Shown: positions 26,732-35,793 of the stretch, piece by piece
Layout: every line of letters starts with the position of its first letter
Position numbering within the stretch: the stretch's first letter is position 1
NCBI GenBank assembly: GCA_937862885.1
Contig: CALMEE010000136.1
Span: forward strand, 1-64,000
Length of the DNA: 64,000 bases
Direction: 5' to 3'
Source of the DNA: an uncultured Planctomycetaceae bacterium
Lineage (GTDB): Bacteria; Planctomycetota; Planctomycetia; Pirellulales; Pirellulaceae
The notes under the pieces: model-generated
Told to the model about the DNA's origin: nothing
Database searches by the model: none
Seen by the model: only the letters and a program-made list of their open reading frames with translations
Position numbers and translations under genes: made by a program

Positions 26732-29071
26732 GTGATTTCCTCTGAAGACTTAATTCGTGACTTGAATGAAAGCCAGCGACAAGCCGTCACGCATGGCCTG
26801 GGCCCACTGTTGGTTTTGGCTGGGCCGGGAAGCGGAAAAACGAGGGTGCTTACGCATCGCGTGGCTTGGTTGATCGCGCAGGGCATTGAATCGAGTTCCA
26901 TTCTTGCTCTGACCTTCACCAATAAGGCGGCTGATGAATTGAAGAATCGGCTAGAGCGATTAGCGCCCGACAATCAGGTTTGGTCCGGCACCTTTCATCG
27001 ATTCTGCAGTCGATTACTACGAATCTATGCCCCCCATGTCGGACTCGCGGAGAATTTCACAATCTATGACACGAGCGACAGTGGTGCAGTGATCAAGGAA
27101 GCTATCGAGTTGGCGGAGATGCAGTCGGCGCAAATTAGCCCAGACAAAATCGCGAATGAGATCAGCCGCATAAAAAGTGCTGGACTATTGCCGGAAGATG
27201 CTACTGGACGCGCTAAATCCCATCTATTTGCAACCGCCCAAATCATTTACCCGGTGTACCAACAGTTATTGCGTCAAAACAACGCTGTCGACTTCGACGA
27301 CCTGTTGTTGTACGTCGTGCAGTTGCTTCGCGAAAGCCCGGAGATCCGAGAACTGCTGGCCCAGCGGTACCAGCATGTGCTGGTCGATGAGTACCAAGAT
27401 ACCAACCAGGCTCAGTATCTCATTCTCAAAGGCATGTGCCCTCCCAACGCCAATTTAATGGTGACCGGTGATCCTGATCAGTCGATCTACGGTTGGCGGG
27501 GTGCTTCGATCACCAACGTAACTCAATTCGAACAGGACTTTGTTGGCGTTCAAATCGTGCGGCTTGAGCAAAACTATCGCAGCACGCAACGAATCCTCCG
27601 CGCGGCAGATCAACTGATCCTCAACAATCGGATGCGTAAACATAAATCGTTGCTCACAGATAATGAGTTGGGTACCCCTGTGGTATTGGCCGCCTTTATG
27701 AACCAACAAGACGAAGCGCGCGCGGTCGCTGATTGGATTGAGAACGAGATTAAGCAGGAAAAGTATCAGCCCAAGGACTTCGCAGTATTGTACCGTGTCA
27801 ATTGGTTGTCGCGTAGTTTTGAAACAGAGCTTTTGCATCGCGGAATCAGTTACCAGATTGTCCACGGGACAGAATTTTACAAGCGTAGGGAAATCAAAGA
27901 TGTGTTGGCCTACCTGCATCTGCTGAACAATCCCCAGGACAATATTGCGTTGCAACGTGTGATCAATGTTCCACCGCGTCAAATTGGCGTGATCACCTTG
28001 CGGCGAATTCGAGAATACGCAATCGAGCATAACATTTCACTTCTGGAAGCCTGCCGCCAATGCGGCATGATCGAAACCGTCTCCAGGAATGTGGCCGCGA
28101 AAGTTATCAAGTTTGTGGCCCTCTACGACGAATTATCGACATTGATCGATGAGCGTGTCGAGTCGCTGATTGGCCACGTAATCTCGCTGTCCGGATATCA
28201 AGAATATTTGGTAAGGGATGGAGACGAAGAGGGTTTCCAGCGTGCAGCCAACGTTGAAGAACTACTCAGCGCCGCGCGTGAGTTCGACGATTCACGCGGT
28301 GACGCTTCCAGTCTCGAGTTGTTCTTGGAGCAAGCTGTGCTGGTGAATGAAACTGATGCTTGGCAGCACAATGATAATCGTGTAACACTCATGACCTTGC
28401 ACGCCGCGAAGGGATTAGAATTCCCCTGCGTGTTCATCGTCGGCCTAGAGCAAGGCATTCTTCCGCATGAACGAAGTCTTAATGAAACGAACGAGTTGGA
28501 AGAAGAACGGCGTCTCTTATTTGTCGGCATCACCCGAGCCCAACAACGTCTCCACCTCAGTTATTCATTGACTCGCTTTCGCCGCGGAGCAAATCGCATG
28601 ACAATGCCCTGTGAATTCTTGATGGAATTGCCGCGTGAAGAAATGAATGTAATGCAACCAAGATCTCGCGGTTATGCAGAACCTGCATACGAAACCGATC
28701 CGCACGAAATCCGCGAAGTTGCTTTCGAATTTGCAGATGGCGATGCCGACCATGAGCACTCCTCACAAGCGCATCCCCTGAACATGCCTAACACTGAACG
28801 GGAGCGAGGTTCAAAGAAACGCCCTCGAATGCCACTCAGCCCAATCGTAACTGCAACTAGCCTAATCGGGGATGAGACTGGGACCGCCGATCCAATCGAT
28901 CCGGACACATTTGAATTTGGAATGATCGTATCACACCCGACTTATGGAACTGGCAAGATCGTGGCGATGAGCGGTATCGGTAAGAAACGGCAGGCAACGA
29001 TCTCATTTTTTAACGGCAAACGCCAAACCTTTCGACTCTCTTTTAGTGGCTTGAGGCCCGTGGGCAAGTAG
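26732..29071 (+). CDS. UvrD/PcrA-type DNA helicase
   Basis: The 779-residue superfamily I 3'-5' DNA helicase probably acts in repair and in removing proteins from DNA. Motifs seen: Q-motif LNESQRQAV, Walker A AGPGSGKTR at 30-38, motif Ia LTFTNKAADEL, Walker B VDEYQDTN near 219-226, motif III GDPDQSIYGWRGA, motif IV RLEQNYRST, motif V TLHAAKGLEFPCVF and motif VI LFVGITRAQQ. The C-terminus has the PcrA/UvrD tudor-like RNAP-binding domain (VSHPTYGTGKIVAMSGIG, then QRLSFSGL-like FRLSFSGLRPV), preceded by a low-complexity linker. The start is a GTG at 26732. The gene is followed by a terminator shared with the convergent VWA gene. Confidence 0.93.
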   Translation: MISSEDLIRDLNESQRQAVTHGLGPLLVLAGPGSGKTRVLTHRVAWLIAQGIESSSILALTFTNKAADELKNRLERLAPDNQVWSGTFHRFCSRLLRIYAPHVGLAENFTIYDTSDSGAVIKEAIELAEMQSAQISPDKIANEISRIKSAGLLPEDATGRAKSHLFATAQIIYPVYQQLLRQNNAVDFDDLLLYVVQLLRESPEIRELLAQRYQHVLVDEYQDTNQAQYLILKGMCPPNANLMVTGDPDQSIYGWRGASITNVTQFEQDFVGVQIVRLEQNYRSTQRILRAADQLILNNRMRKHKSLLTDNELGTPVVLAAFMNQQDEARAVADWIENEIKQEKYQPKDFAVLYRVNWLSRSFETELLHRGISYQIVHGTEFYKRREIKDVLAYLHLLNNPQDNIALQRVINVPPRQIGVITLRRIREYAIEHNISLLEACRQCGMIETVSRNVAAKVIKFVALYDELSTLIDERVESLIGHVISLSGYQEYLVRDGDEEGFQRAANVEELLSAAREFDDSRGDASSLELFLEQAVLVNETDAWQHNDNRVTLMTLHAAKGLEFPCVFIVGLEQGILPHERSLNETNELEEERRLLFVGITRAQQRLHLSYSLTRFRRGANRMTMPCEFLMELPREEMNVMQPRSRGYAEPAYETDPHEIREVAFEFADGDADHEHSSQAHPLNMPNTERERGSKKRPRMPLSPIVTATSLIGDETGTADPIDPDTFEFGMIVSHPTYGTGKIVAMSGIGKKRQATISFFNGKRQTFRLSFSGLRPVGK

Positions 29072-29109
29072 TCGTTCTTCGATCTGCGCCTTTTTACACA
29101 TGTGAAACA

Positions 29110-29137
29110 CGAAGAGCGGGCTTGCACCCGCTCTTCG
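29110..29137. terminator. Bidirectional terminator between uvrD and the VWA gene
   Basis: Arms 29110-29120 and 29127-29137 form an 11-bp perfect stem (CGAAGAGCGGG) around a 6-nt loop. The stem lies between the stop codons of two convergent genes. On the plus strand it is followed by ctccccttttc. On the minus strand a short AT-rich run (complement of tgtgaaacac) follows, so it may serve both. Confidence 0.75.
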
Positions 29138-29180
29138 CTCCCCTTTTCAACCAAACGTCAGTTGAGCATGTAACACATGT

Positions 29181-31079
29181 TTAATCCGTGGGCAACAAAG
29201 TTGCTGGTGGTACGAAGGACGCAATGCGATTAAAGGCTTCGAGAACTTCCGCTTGCATTTGCTGCACGGATGAGCCGCCAGGAATATCCAGGAAGACACC
29301 GCGCCCCAAATGGGCCACTGCCCGCATCAAGTCACGATCCCCATCGCTGCCCACAACCATTGAATGGATCGTGTAACCTGCATCCACACACTCCTTCGCC
29401 TTTATCAACACATAGCGTTTCTGGACATCTGAAGTTGAATAATCGGCCACTCCGTCGCCATCATAGTCGAACAATACGCTCCAGTTCCAGCCAGCCGGGA
29501 GCGAAGTATTTTCGCCCGCATCGATGGTGTTGGAATGACCGTCCGTCATCAGTAAGATTGTCGGACGTGCGTCAGGACGACCATGTTGATCCAGCATTTG
29601 TTTGGCCGACTTCAGTCCACCACCGATGTTCGTAGCGTAGAAATAGTGCCCGGCTTGTTTATGGTTGATCAAATCGCGAATCGCTTGGTAATTGTTGGTG
29701 ATCGGCTGAGAAGAAATATTCACCGCCGGCATGCCTGGCGAGTTGAGCGTATGTTCTTGACGATGGTACGTATCATAGCTAACAAATCCAACGTAGTCGT
29801 TAAAACTCAGTTCTTCTAAGAAATCACACAACAGACTCTGCCCCTCCTTAACACAGTGAAACGGATAGTGCCTAGTTTTCCAGAAGTCAGGCGTCCGGTC
29901 GTACGATGCTTGAAATCGCAATTGATAATGCAGGAACGTCATGATCCCAAACTTCTTGCGAAATCCCGCATTGCCAATTTCCGCATCAAAATTGCTCTGG
30001 TTCGAAGCTGTATTCCGTACCATGTTGTAGTATGCTGCCCACGATCCTTGTGGCCAGGGATAAGCTACTCCGGTCAGACCTAAACCCCTGCTTATATGAT
30101 TATTATCATAGAAATTGAAGTTTTCCGTCACATTCGACCCGGAGACATTTCTGCGCACCGCAACCGCATGAATACTCTTATTGGAATTACTACCGGTACC
30201 AGCCCAGGTATTGGTTTGAGTTGCGGTCGAGACGGTAAAGGCTTGAGTATTGCCGTCGGCGAAAGTTAACGTTACTCGGTTGGCTGCGTTGGAGCATTGC
30301 ACATGGACCGAATTATCCTGCCAGCGCACATTTAATACGTTGGGCCCCCATGTTGTACTGGGGATGGTAACCCAATCGGGATACCAAGGCAAATTGCCAA
30401 ACGTGGGGTTGCCTAGATCATTCCAGATAAGCTCTAAGTTCGACTCAATTTGCGAATTCGACAGTCCCGTCTCGCCAGAAAAGAAGCTATCGAAGTTCAT
30501 CGAACGTGAAAAGTCGATCACGCACACGATATCGCGGGCCTCAACGAAAGCCGCTGCTTCTACTGAAATTGGTCGACTCTCCCATCCGAGGGCTGACGAG
30601 AAAACAGGCGTCAAGAGTCCATCTGGTTGCGAACGATCTGGATTATCTCGCCTCGCAACTACGCGCACCAAGTTCGTCATGGTTTGGTTCCATTGCACCT
30701 CAAAATTCCCTGTCTGAGGGTTGTAAATTCTTCTGCCGAATTCAACATCGAGGTCTGGATCGACGAATACGCCATTGAGTGCGGCCACCTCAGCAGCCTT
30801 CTGCCGCGCTTGTTGCTTTGCATATTGAACAACGTCAGCGACGTCAGGACCTGCCGTTTCAATCGCGGCGGTTATTTCCATCGCCGCAGCTAACGCAGCC
30901 GCATCCACTGCGTTCTGCATCCGCTGATGGTTCATGGCAAGATAACCATAGTCAACCCCCACGGCCGCAAAGGCAATAATGACAACCAAAAAGAATAGCA
31001 TGAGCAGTGCAAATGCACCTCGTCGTCGGTTGCATTGAACGTTCAAACGAGACTGGCGAATTGGGACAGCCTGTTTCAT
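29181..31079 (-). CDS. TadG-like protein with von Willebrand factor A domain
   Basis: The 632-residue protein begins with a Flp/Tad-type prepilin-like region: RRRGAFALLMLFFLVVIIAFA and AVGVDYGYLAMNHQRMQNAVD, then AAALAAAMEIT, the pattern of TadG and TadE pseudopilins with an N-terminal membrane helix. A von Willebrand A domain starts near residue 185 (VCVIDFSRSM, the MIDAS D-x-S-x-S). It is interrupted by a long beta-rich insertion (about 230-330) and completed by TILLMTDGHSNT. The last segment VHSM.VGSDGDRDLM resembles VWA helix 6. It is the distal gene of an operon with two TadE-like genes. Role: likely surface adhesion or secreted fibre assembly. The ATG has GAGGAG upstream. Confidence 0.8.
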   Translation of the reverse strand: MKQAVPIRQSRLNVQCNRRRGAFALLMLFFLVVIIAFAAVGVDYGYLAMNHQRMQNAVDAAALAAAMEITAAIETAGPDVADVVQYAKQQARQKAAEVAALNGVFVDPDLDVEFGRRIYNPQTGNFEVQWNQTMTNLVRVVARRDNPDRSQPDGLLTPVFSSALGWESRPISVEAAAFVEARDIVCVIDFSRSMNFDSFFSGETGLSNSQIESNLELIWNDLGNPTFGNLPWYPDWVTIPSTTWGPNVLNVRWQDNSVHVQCSNAANRVTLTFADGNTQAFTVSTATQTNTWAGTGSNSNKSIHAVAVRRNVSGSNVTENFNFYDNNHISRGLGLTGVAYPWPQGSWAAYYNMVRNTASNQSNFDAEIGNAGFRKKFGIMTFLHYQLRFQASYDRTPDFWKTRHYPFHCVKEGQSLLCDFLEELSFNDYVGFVSYDTYHRQEHTLNSPGMPAVNISSQPITNNYQAIRDLINHKQAGHYFYATNIGGGLKSAKQMLDQHGRPDARPTILLMTDGHSNTIDAGENTSLPAGWNWSVLFDYDGDGVADYSTSDVQKRYVLIKAKECVDAGYTIHSMVVGSDGDRDLMRAVAHLGRGVFLDIPGGSSVQQMQAEVLEAFNRIASFVPPATLLPTD

Positions 31080-31198
31080 GGGAGACTCCTCAAACGATGT
31101 TGACTCTTGTTACGCAAAGTGAAGGTTCAAACTGTTTCCAAACTACAACGAGCATGACATTGGTTGAGTCCGTTGTCTTTCGCCGGAACTCAATGACG

Positions 31199-31717
31199 CT
31201 AGAGCATGCTCACACGGCCACGTCGGAAAACAAGCGACGCGGTAATGTTTCGGTCTTTCAAGGTTACCAACGGAACTTGACTTATCTTGTTATAGGGCAA
31301 TGTTGCTTCGATTCGAAACAACTGCAAATAGTTCTCAGGATCTTCTAAATCAAAGGGCAATCCGTTCTTCTCACCACCGGCATGCGTTATCGTGATTTGC
31401 ACATCATTTCCAGGAAAACCACTTGCCCTCAGGAACGCGCGAATGTCTCGCTCGATTTTCTGATTGGCCGTCATTCCACTGGGGATCATGTCCCTAAAGT
31501 CCATACAAGCCAGTCGACCTGCTTCACGAATTGAGGCTTCAAGTTCCGAAGCTGCATTCACGCCCCGACCAATCTCGCAAACCCCCAAGATCAATATAAG
31601 AAGCAGTGGCAACATCAAGGCGAACTCTACCACGGCTGCACCGCGACGTGCTCGCTCGCCGCAGCGAGGCGCGCGTAACGCCGTAGCAGATTGTGCTTTC
31701 GAATTCGTTTCTCTCAT
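31199..31717 (-). CDS. TadE-family pseudopilin-like protein
   Basis: This 172-residue protein has a TadE signature near the N-terminus: RRGAAVVEFALMLPLLLILILG followed by VCEIGRG, a prepilin-like membrane helix with the invariant Glu of the family (VEFA). The rest is a soluble beta domain (VQITITHAGGE, FRIEATLPYNKISQ, ITASLVFRRGR). TadE proteins are minor pilins of the tight adherence (Tad/Flp) apparatus, held in the inner membrane. The frame also allows a GTG one codon earlier. It is the second gene of a three-gene operon with another TadE protein and the VWA protein. No TadA ATPase or Flp pilin gene is in view. Confidence 0.82.
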   Translation of the reverse strand: MRETNSKAQSATALRAPRCGERARRGAAVVEFALMLPLLLILILGVCEIGRGVNAASELEASIREAGRLACMDFRDMIPSGMTANQKIERDIRAFLRASGFPGNDVQITITHAGGEKNGLPFDLEDPENYLQLFRIEATLPYNKISQVPLVTLKDRNITASLVFRRGRVSML

Positions 31718-31771
31718 CACTCTAACCCGATTGCTCTTGCCGATTCTTGAAAAATTGTTACTCGTAAAATG

Positions 31772-32344
31772 TTACTCGTGACGCATAACCGATACGCCAT
31801 ACAGCTGCAGATTCGTATTCCAAAACGGAGGAATCAAAGCGATCTCTTCGTACGGCACGCGAATCTCGATGATGAACATCGCTCGGCTATCCAAGTTTGC
31901 TAATTGAACGCTTGGCAGGGTAGACACATCCACCGTTGCGTAGTTCACGTCATCATTCTCAAAGATCGACGCATCTTTTATCAGAATCGTTGACTTTTCA
32001 ACACGAAACGCCCTGGATAGGCGGCCCTCGATGTAAGCTTGAACATCTTCGCTTGTTTTGTCACCAAACGAGCCGAGCCGAGCTGCTGACTTGGCGGTTG
32101 AGATCAGAACGGAGCGAACCATCAGCGTGTGTCCAAACTCGACGAACGCAAATAGAAAGAAAATGAACACCGGAAGTACAAAGGCCATTTCGACCGATGT
32201 CGTGCCGCTTCGGTTTTGCCGGCACGCTGAACCGAGCGCACGAAAACTCCGTTGTCTTTTTTGACTCGAAAACAACTCAAAACGTTGACCGCTTTGAGCT
32301 TTCTCAGTCGCCGTGCTGCGTCTATCGTCCTGGTTACTTTGCAT
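31772..32344 (-). CDS. TadE-family pseudopilin-like protein
   Basis: The 190-residue product begins with a basic cytosolic stretch of about 45 residues, then the TadE helix NRSGTTSVEMAFVLPVFIFF with LFAFVEFGHTLMVRS. The invariant Glu (VEMA) occupies the position typical of the family. The outer region (LISTAKSAARLGSFG, YIEGRLSRAFRVEKST, FIIEIRVPYEEIALIPPFW) resembles its neighbour at 31199, so the two are probably an old tandem duplication. Spacing between the genes is 54 bases. Function: pseudopilin or assembly component for an adherence or surface fibre, by analogy with Tad systems; the cognate secretion ATPase is elsewhere. Start ATG at 32344; there are no upstream genes within 800 bases. 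Confidence 0.82.
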   Translation of the reverse strand: MQSNQDDRRSTATEKAQSGQRFELFSSQKRQRSFRALGSACRQNRSGTTSVEMAFVLPVFIFFLFAFVEFGHTLMVRSVLISTAKSAARLGSFGDKTSEDVQAYIEGRLSRAFRVEKSTILIKDASIFENDDVNYATVDVSTLPSVQLANLDSRAMFIIEIRVPYEEIALIPPFWNTNLQLYGVSVMRHE

Positions 32345-33230
32345 AGGGTTAACGCCGAAAACAGTTCGTCTATCACTAGCAACTGTACTCCAACATTCAC
32401 CGGCGTGATTTCAATCCGCACACAACTTTGGTCAAGTTAACCACTTTTTAAACGCATTTTTTCCCAATGAAGCATTTCTTTATCGTCGTGTTGTAAATTC
32501 GCCACATTTTCACGAAATCCCGCAAGACATGGCCGTGATATTGAGATTCACGTCGGCCAGATTAGGCTGAAGTAATCGCCACAGAAGTCCAAGGTCGCCC
32601 GCTTGCGAGTCATAAAAGGTCCGGTCGATTGCATTGCAACATTCGCGCGGTAGGCAGCTAGAATTGGTATTGAGCCCGTAGTGAGGCGTTCATATGAAAA
32701 TATCGCATTGCTTAGTGGAGCCAAATTCTTGGGGGCCGAATTCAGGTCAGTGAACGACTACACAGCTTTTACGTGCGCGGTCGTGAACCGAATCGTCATG
32801 ACGCACATTGGTTCTATTCACTATGAATCTTTGCTAAATTGATTTAGAATCAGGTCTTGGCATCGTCGGGTCCGCAATAACACGTTTGCATACCTTTGCC
32901 TGCTCTTCGGCCGTCTGGATCCTGCTTCGATGGGTTCTAAAACCGAGTTGCTAGAGTTTGTGAAAGGACGAGAAAGTCGATATCGTGCATCTGTTAAACT
33001 AGGCCAACGTCAGGGCATAATTTTCGGAATGGCGGTCACACGACGTTGGCCCCCATCTCAGGTTTAGCAGACAGTTATTACAGGCGAGCGAAATGCTTGT
33101 ATCCCTAACTGGACGTTTATGAAATGCGGGCAATTCGCAACAGATTTTTGTTCGATTTTTCGTATCGTCTCATTAAATCATGGGGAAACGTATAATCTTA
33201 CATCGAATTTCAACCGGAGAAGAAGTATTC
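32345..33230. other. Upstream region of the PVC haem-domain gene
   Basis: About 890 bases without a coding frame. It carries the promoter of the TadE operon on the left, and a large imperfect hairpin at 32990-33071 on the right, before the haem-protein gene. Otherwise no gene or tRNA is recognisable. Confidence 0.5.
32990..33071 (+). promoter_or_regulatory. Large hairpin in the leader of the haem-protein gene
   Basis: Inner arms 33002-33011 (GGCCAACGTC) and 33042-33051 are exact reverse complements of 10 bases, around a 30-nt loop. Outer arms 32990-33000 (CTGTTAAACT with one extra T) and 33061-33071 pair over 11 positions with two G-U wobbles, with a 9-base bulge on the right. In RNA this makes a two-part stem 160 bases before the ATG at 33231. 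It could be a leader structure or a DNA-binding site. No known riboswitch consensus was matched. Confidence 0.45.
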
Positions 33231-35750
33231 ATGAGTCACCGTTTCGGATCACCTTGTTGTCCAAGTATTTCTTTTGTTGGATTCTTGTTCGTATTTGTCC
33301 TGGGATTGACGTGCGTTTACTGTGCAGACCTCGTTGACACGGGCACGGTGAATCAGAGCAACCTAGTTGAATCATCGGATATCCCTGGTTTGAAGATTGT
33401 TGAAGGTTTTCAGGCCGATTTGATTTGGAACGTGTCTCAAGAGCAAGGCTCGTGGGTCGCTTTAGCCGTTGATTCCCAAGGGCGTTTGATCACTTCGGAT
33501 CAATACGGAAAATTGTACCGCATCTCGTTGCCAGCGATTGACGCAACGGATGAGAAGCCATCGGTTGAACCGATTAACCTCAATATTGGTTTTGCGCACG
33601 GATTGCTTTATGCGTTTGACAGCCTGTATGTTGTCGCTCATGCGGCCAATCGAATGCCGGCCGGTCTGTATCGCCTGCAAGACACAAATGGAGACGATCA
33701 GTTTGACAGCGTAAAACTCTTGCGAGAATTTGACGGAGGAGGGGAACACGGTCCGCATGCCGTCATTCTGAGCCCTGATCAAAAATCATTGTATATCTGC
33801 GGGGGGAACCACACGCGCATTCCGAACCCGGAAACAAGTTTGGTCCCGCGTCTTTGGCAGGAAGACCAAGTCATGCCACGGCTGTGGGACGCGGGCGGTC
33901 ACGCCGTGGGGATCATGGCTCCTGGTGGTTGGGTGTGCAAGACGGATCCCGCAGGCGAGTCGTTCGAGTTAATTAGCATCGGGTTCCGCAATCAATTCGA
34001 TATCGCTTTCAATTCAGCTGGCGAATTGTTCACCTATGATGCTGATATGGAATGGGATATCGGCGCACCTTGGTACCGCCCAACACGTATCTGCCATATC
34101 ACTAGCGGCAGCGAGTTTGGTTGGCGAAGCGGCACCGGGAAATGGCCTGATTTCTATCAGGACAGTCTACCTGCCGTTGTGGACATTGGTCTGGGCTCGC
34201 CGACTGGAATCGTTTTTGGCTATGACACGACGTTCCCACAAAAATATCGGGACGCATTGTATGCCTGCGATTGGAGCTACGGTGTCATCTATGCCGTGCA
34301 CCTCGCAGAGCAGGGGAGTAGCTATACTGCGACGTTCGAACGCTTTTGCGCAGCACCAGCATTACCGGTTGCAGACATCGTTGCCAATCCCCACGATGGT
34401 TGTCTCTATTTTGTGACTGGAGGTCGCCGCATGCAGTCGGCTTTGTACCGTATTCGCGCTACATTGCCCAATGAAAACGTGCAGACACAATTACCGGTGC
34501 TGACGAATGCTATGCAGCAGCGGCGCGAATTGGAGACGTGGCATCGCCCTAATGCTGCAGTCGACTATTCCAAAGTGTGGAAGGCCCTGCAAGCGGACGA
34601 CGATCGCCATTTGCGGTTCGCTGCACGCACAGTGCTGGAACACCAACCCATCGCAGGCTGGATAGAGTTGGAACACACTCACTCGGCAAACACGAAAATT
34701 GAATTAGCTACCGCAGTGGCGCGACTTAACGAGACATCGCGGCTTGACACGATGTTGGAGTTGTTGGGGAATATTGAATGGAATGAATTGAGAGAACAAC
34801 AAAAACTTGAGTTGTTGCGAGCGTATGGTCTACTGCTGATTCGTCTTGATCACGGCGGAGTAAGAGTCAAAAAGGCAATCAATCAGCGTTTCGGACGCTT
34901 CTACCCATCTCACGCCCCCTTCATCGATCAAGAATTATCTAGGCTACTGTCGGCAACTGTGCCCAATGATTTCGTCGCAACGACTGTGCAGTTATTGACG
35001 GCCGCGCCGACACAAGAAGAGGCCATTCATTATGCGCTCTGTTTATCGCATGTGGAGGAAGGCTGGACACCGGCACTTCGTCAAACATATTTTCAATGGT
35101 TCTTTGATGCGGCATCTGCTCGCGGCGGAAATTCATTGATAGGTTTCATCAACAATATTCGGAAAGAAGCCATCGATCGACTTGACGATGTTGCTAAAGC
35201 CGAACTGGCGGAATTGATCACAAAAACTCCAGCCCTCGTCGATCCTTACGCCGGGCTAAAGGCACGTCCGCTGGTCAAGAAATGGCAAGTCGATGAGGTA
35301 TTGCATGCGATTCAGGACGAGATTGAGCATGCTGATCAAGAAAATGGTGAAAAAATGTTCTCATTGGCCCAGTGCTACGCTTGCCATCGGTTGCGCGGGG
35401 CTGGCGGTTTCGTGGGACCTGACCTTTCGCCCGCAGGTAATCGATATAGTTTGCGAGACTTGATCCAGACAATTATCGAACCTGACCACGAGGTTTCGGA
35501 TCAATATGCAGCGACCAAGTTTCTCCTTACCGATGGTCGAATCATCGTTGGACGTGTCGTGAATTTGAACGCCCAACAATACATGGTGCAAACGGATATG
35601 ATCAACCCAGCTCATTTGACGAGTATCCTGGTTGACGACATCGAGGAAATTGCCGTGGCCGAGACATCAATGATGCCTGCGGGGCTATTGGACAATTTGA
35701 CTCTCGAAGAAATTCGCGACTTGATCGGTTATTTGAAGGGGCAGGATTAA
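33231..35750 (+). CDS. Exported sorbosone-dehydrogenase-like propeller with PVC-type haem-binding domain
   Basis: The 839-residue protein starts with a signal peptide (residues 1-35, SISFVGFLFVFVLGLTCVYC). It continues with a soluble glucose/sorbosone-dehydrogenase-like beta-propeller (about 50-400, with IVEGFQADLIWNV, GRLITSDQYGKLYRI, DIAFNSAGELFTYDADMEWD). Next come helical repeats (about 430-650), and a C-terminal PVC haem domain with CYACH at about 715-719, then GGFVGPDLSPAGNRYSLRDL and ATKFLLTDGRIIVGRVV. These proteins are widespread in planctomycetes and thought to oxidise sugars or polysaccharides in the periplasm with a covalent c-type haem. The ATG at 33231 (GGAGAAG just upstream) is chosen over 33180 because the signal peptide starts there. 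Single gene, with a structured leader. Confidence 0.9.
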   Translation: MSHRFGSPCCPSISFVGFLFVFVLGLTCVYCADLVDTGTVNQSNLVESSDIPGLKIVEGFQADLIWNVSQEQGSWVALAVDSQGRLITSDQYGKLYRISLPAIDATDEKPSVEPINLNIGFAHGLLYAFDSLYVVAHAANRMPAGLYRLQDTNGDDQFDSVKLLREFDGGGEHGPHAVILSPDQKSLYICGGNHTRIPNPETSLVPRLWQEDQVMPRLWDAGGHAVGIMAPGGWVCKTDPAGESFELISIGFRNQFDIAFNSAGELFTYDADMEWDIGAPWYRPTRICHITSGSEFGWRSGTGKWPDFYQDSLPAVVDIGLGSPTGIVFGYDTTFPQKYRDALYACDWSYGVIYAVHLAEQGSSYTATFERFCAAPALPVADIVANPHDGCLYFVTGGRRMQSALYRIRATLPNENVQTQLPVLTNAMQQRRELETWHRPNAAVDYSKVWKALQADDDRHLRFAARTVLEHQPIAGWIELEHTHSANTKIELATAVARLNETSRLDTMLELLGNIEWNELREQQKLELLRAYGLLLIRLDHGGVRVKKAINQRFGRFYPSHAPFIDQELSRLLSATVPNDFVATTVQLLTAAPTQEEAIHYALCLSHVEEGWTPALRQTYFQWFFDAASARGGNSLIGFINNIRKEAIDRLDDVAKAELAELITKTPALVDPYAGLKARPLVKKWQVDEVLHAIQDEIEHADQENGEKMFSLAQCYACHRLRGAGGFVGPDLSPAGNRYSLRDLIQTIIEPDHEVSDQYAATKFLLTDGRIIVGRVVNLNAQQYMVQTDMINPAHLTSILVDDIEEIAVAETSMMPAGLLDNLTLEEIRDLIGYLKGQD

Positions 35751-35793
35751 TTCGGCCCCACTTCGCCGCGTGCCGCAACCGCAAATTTTATTA

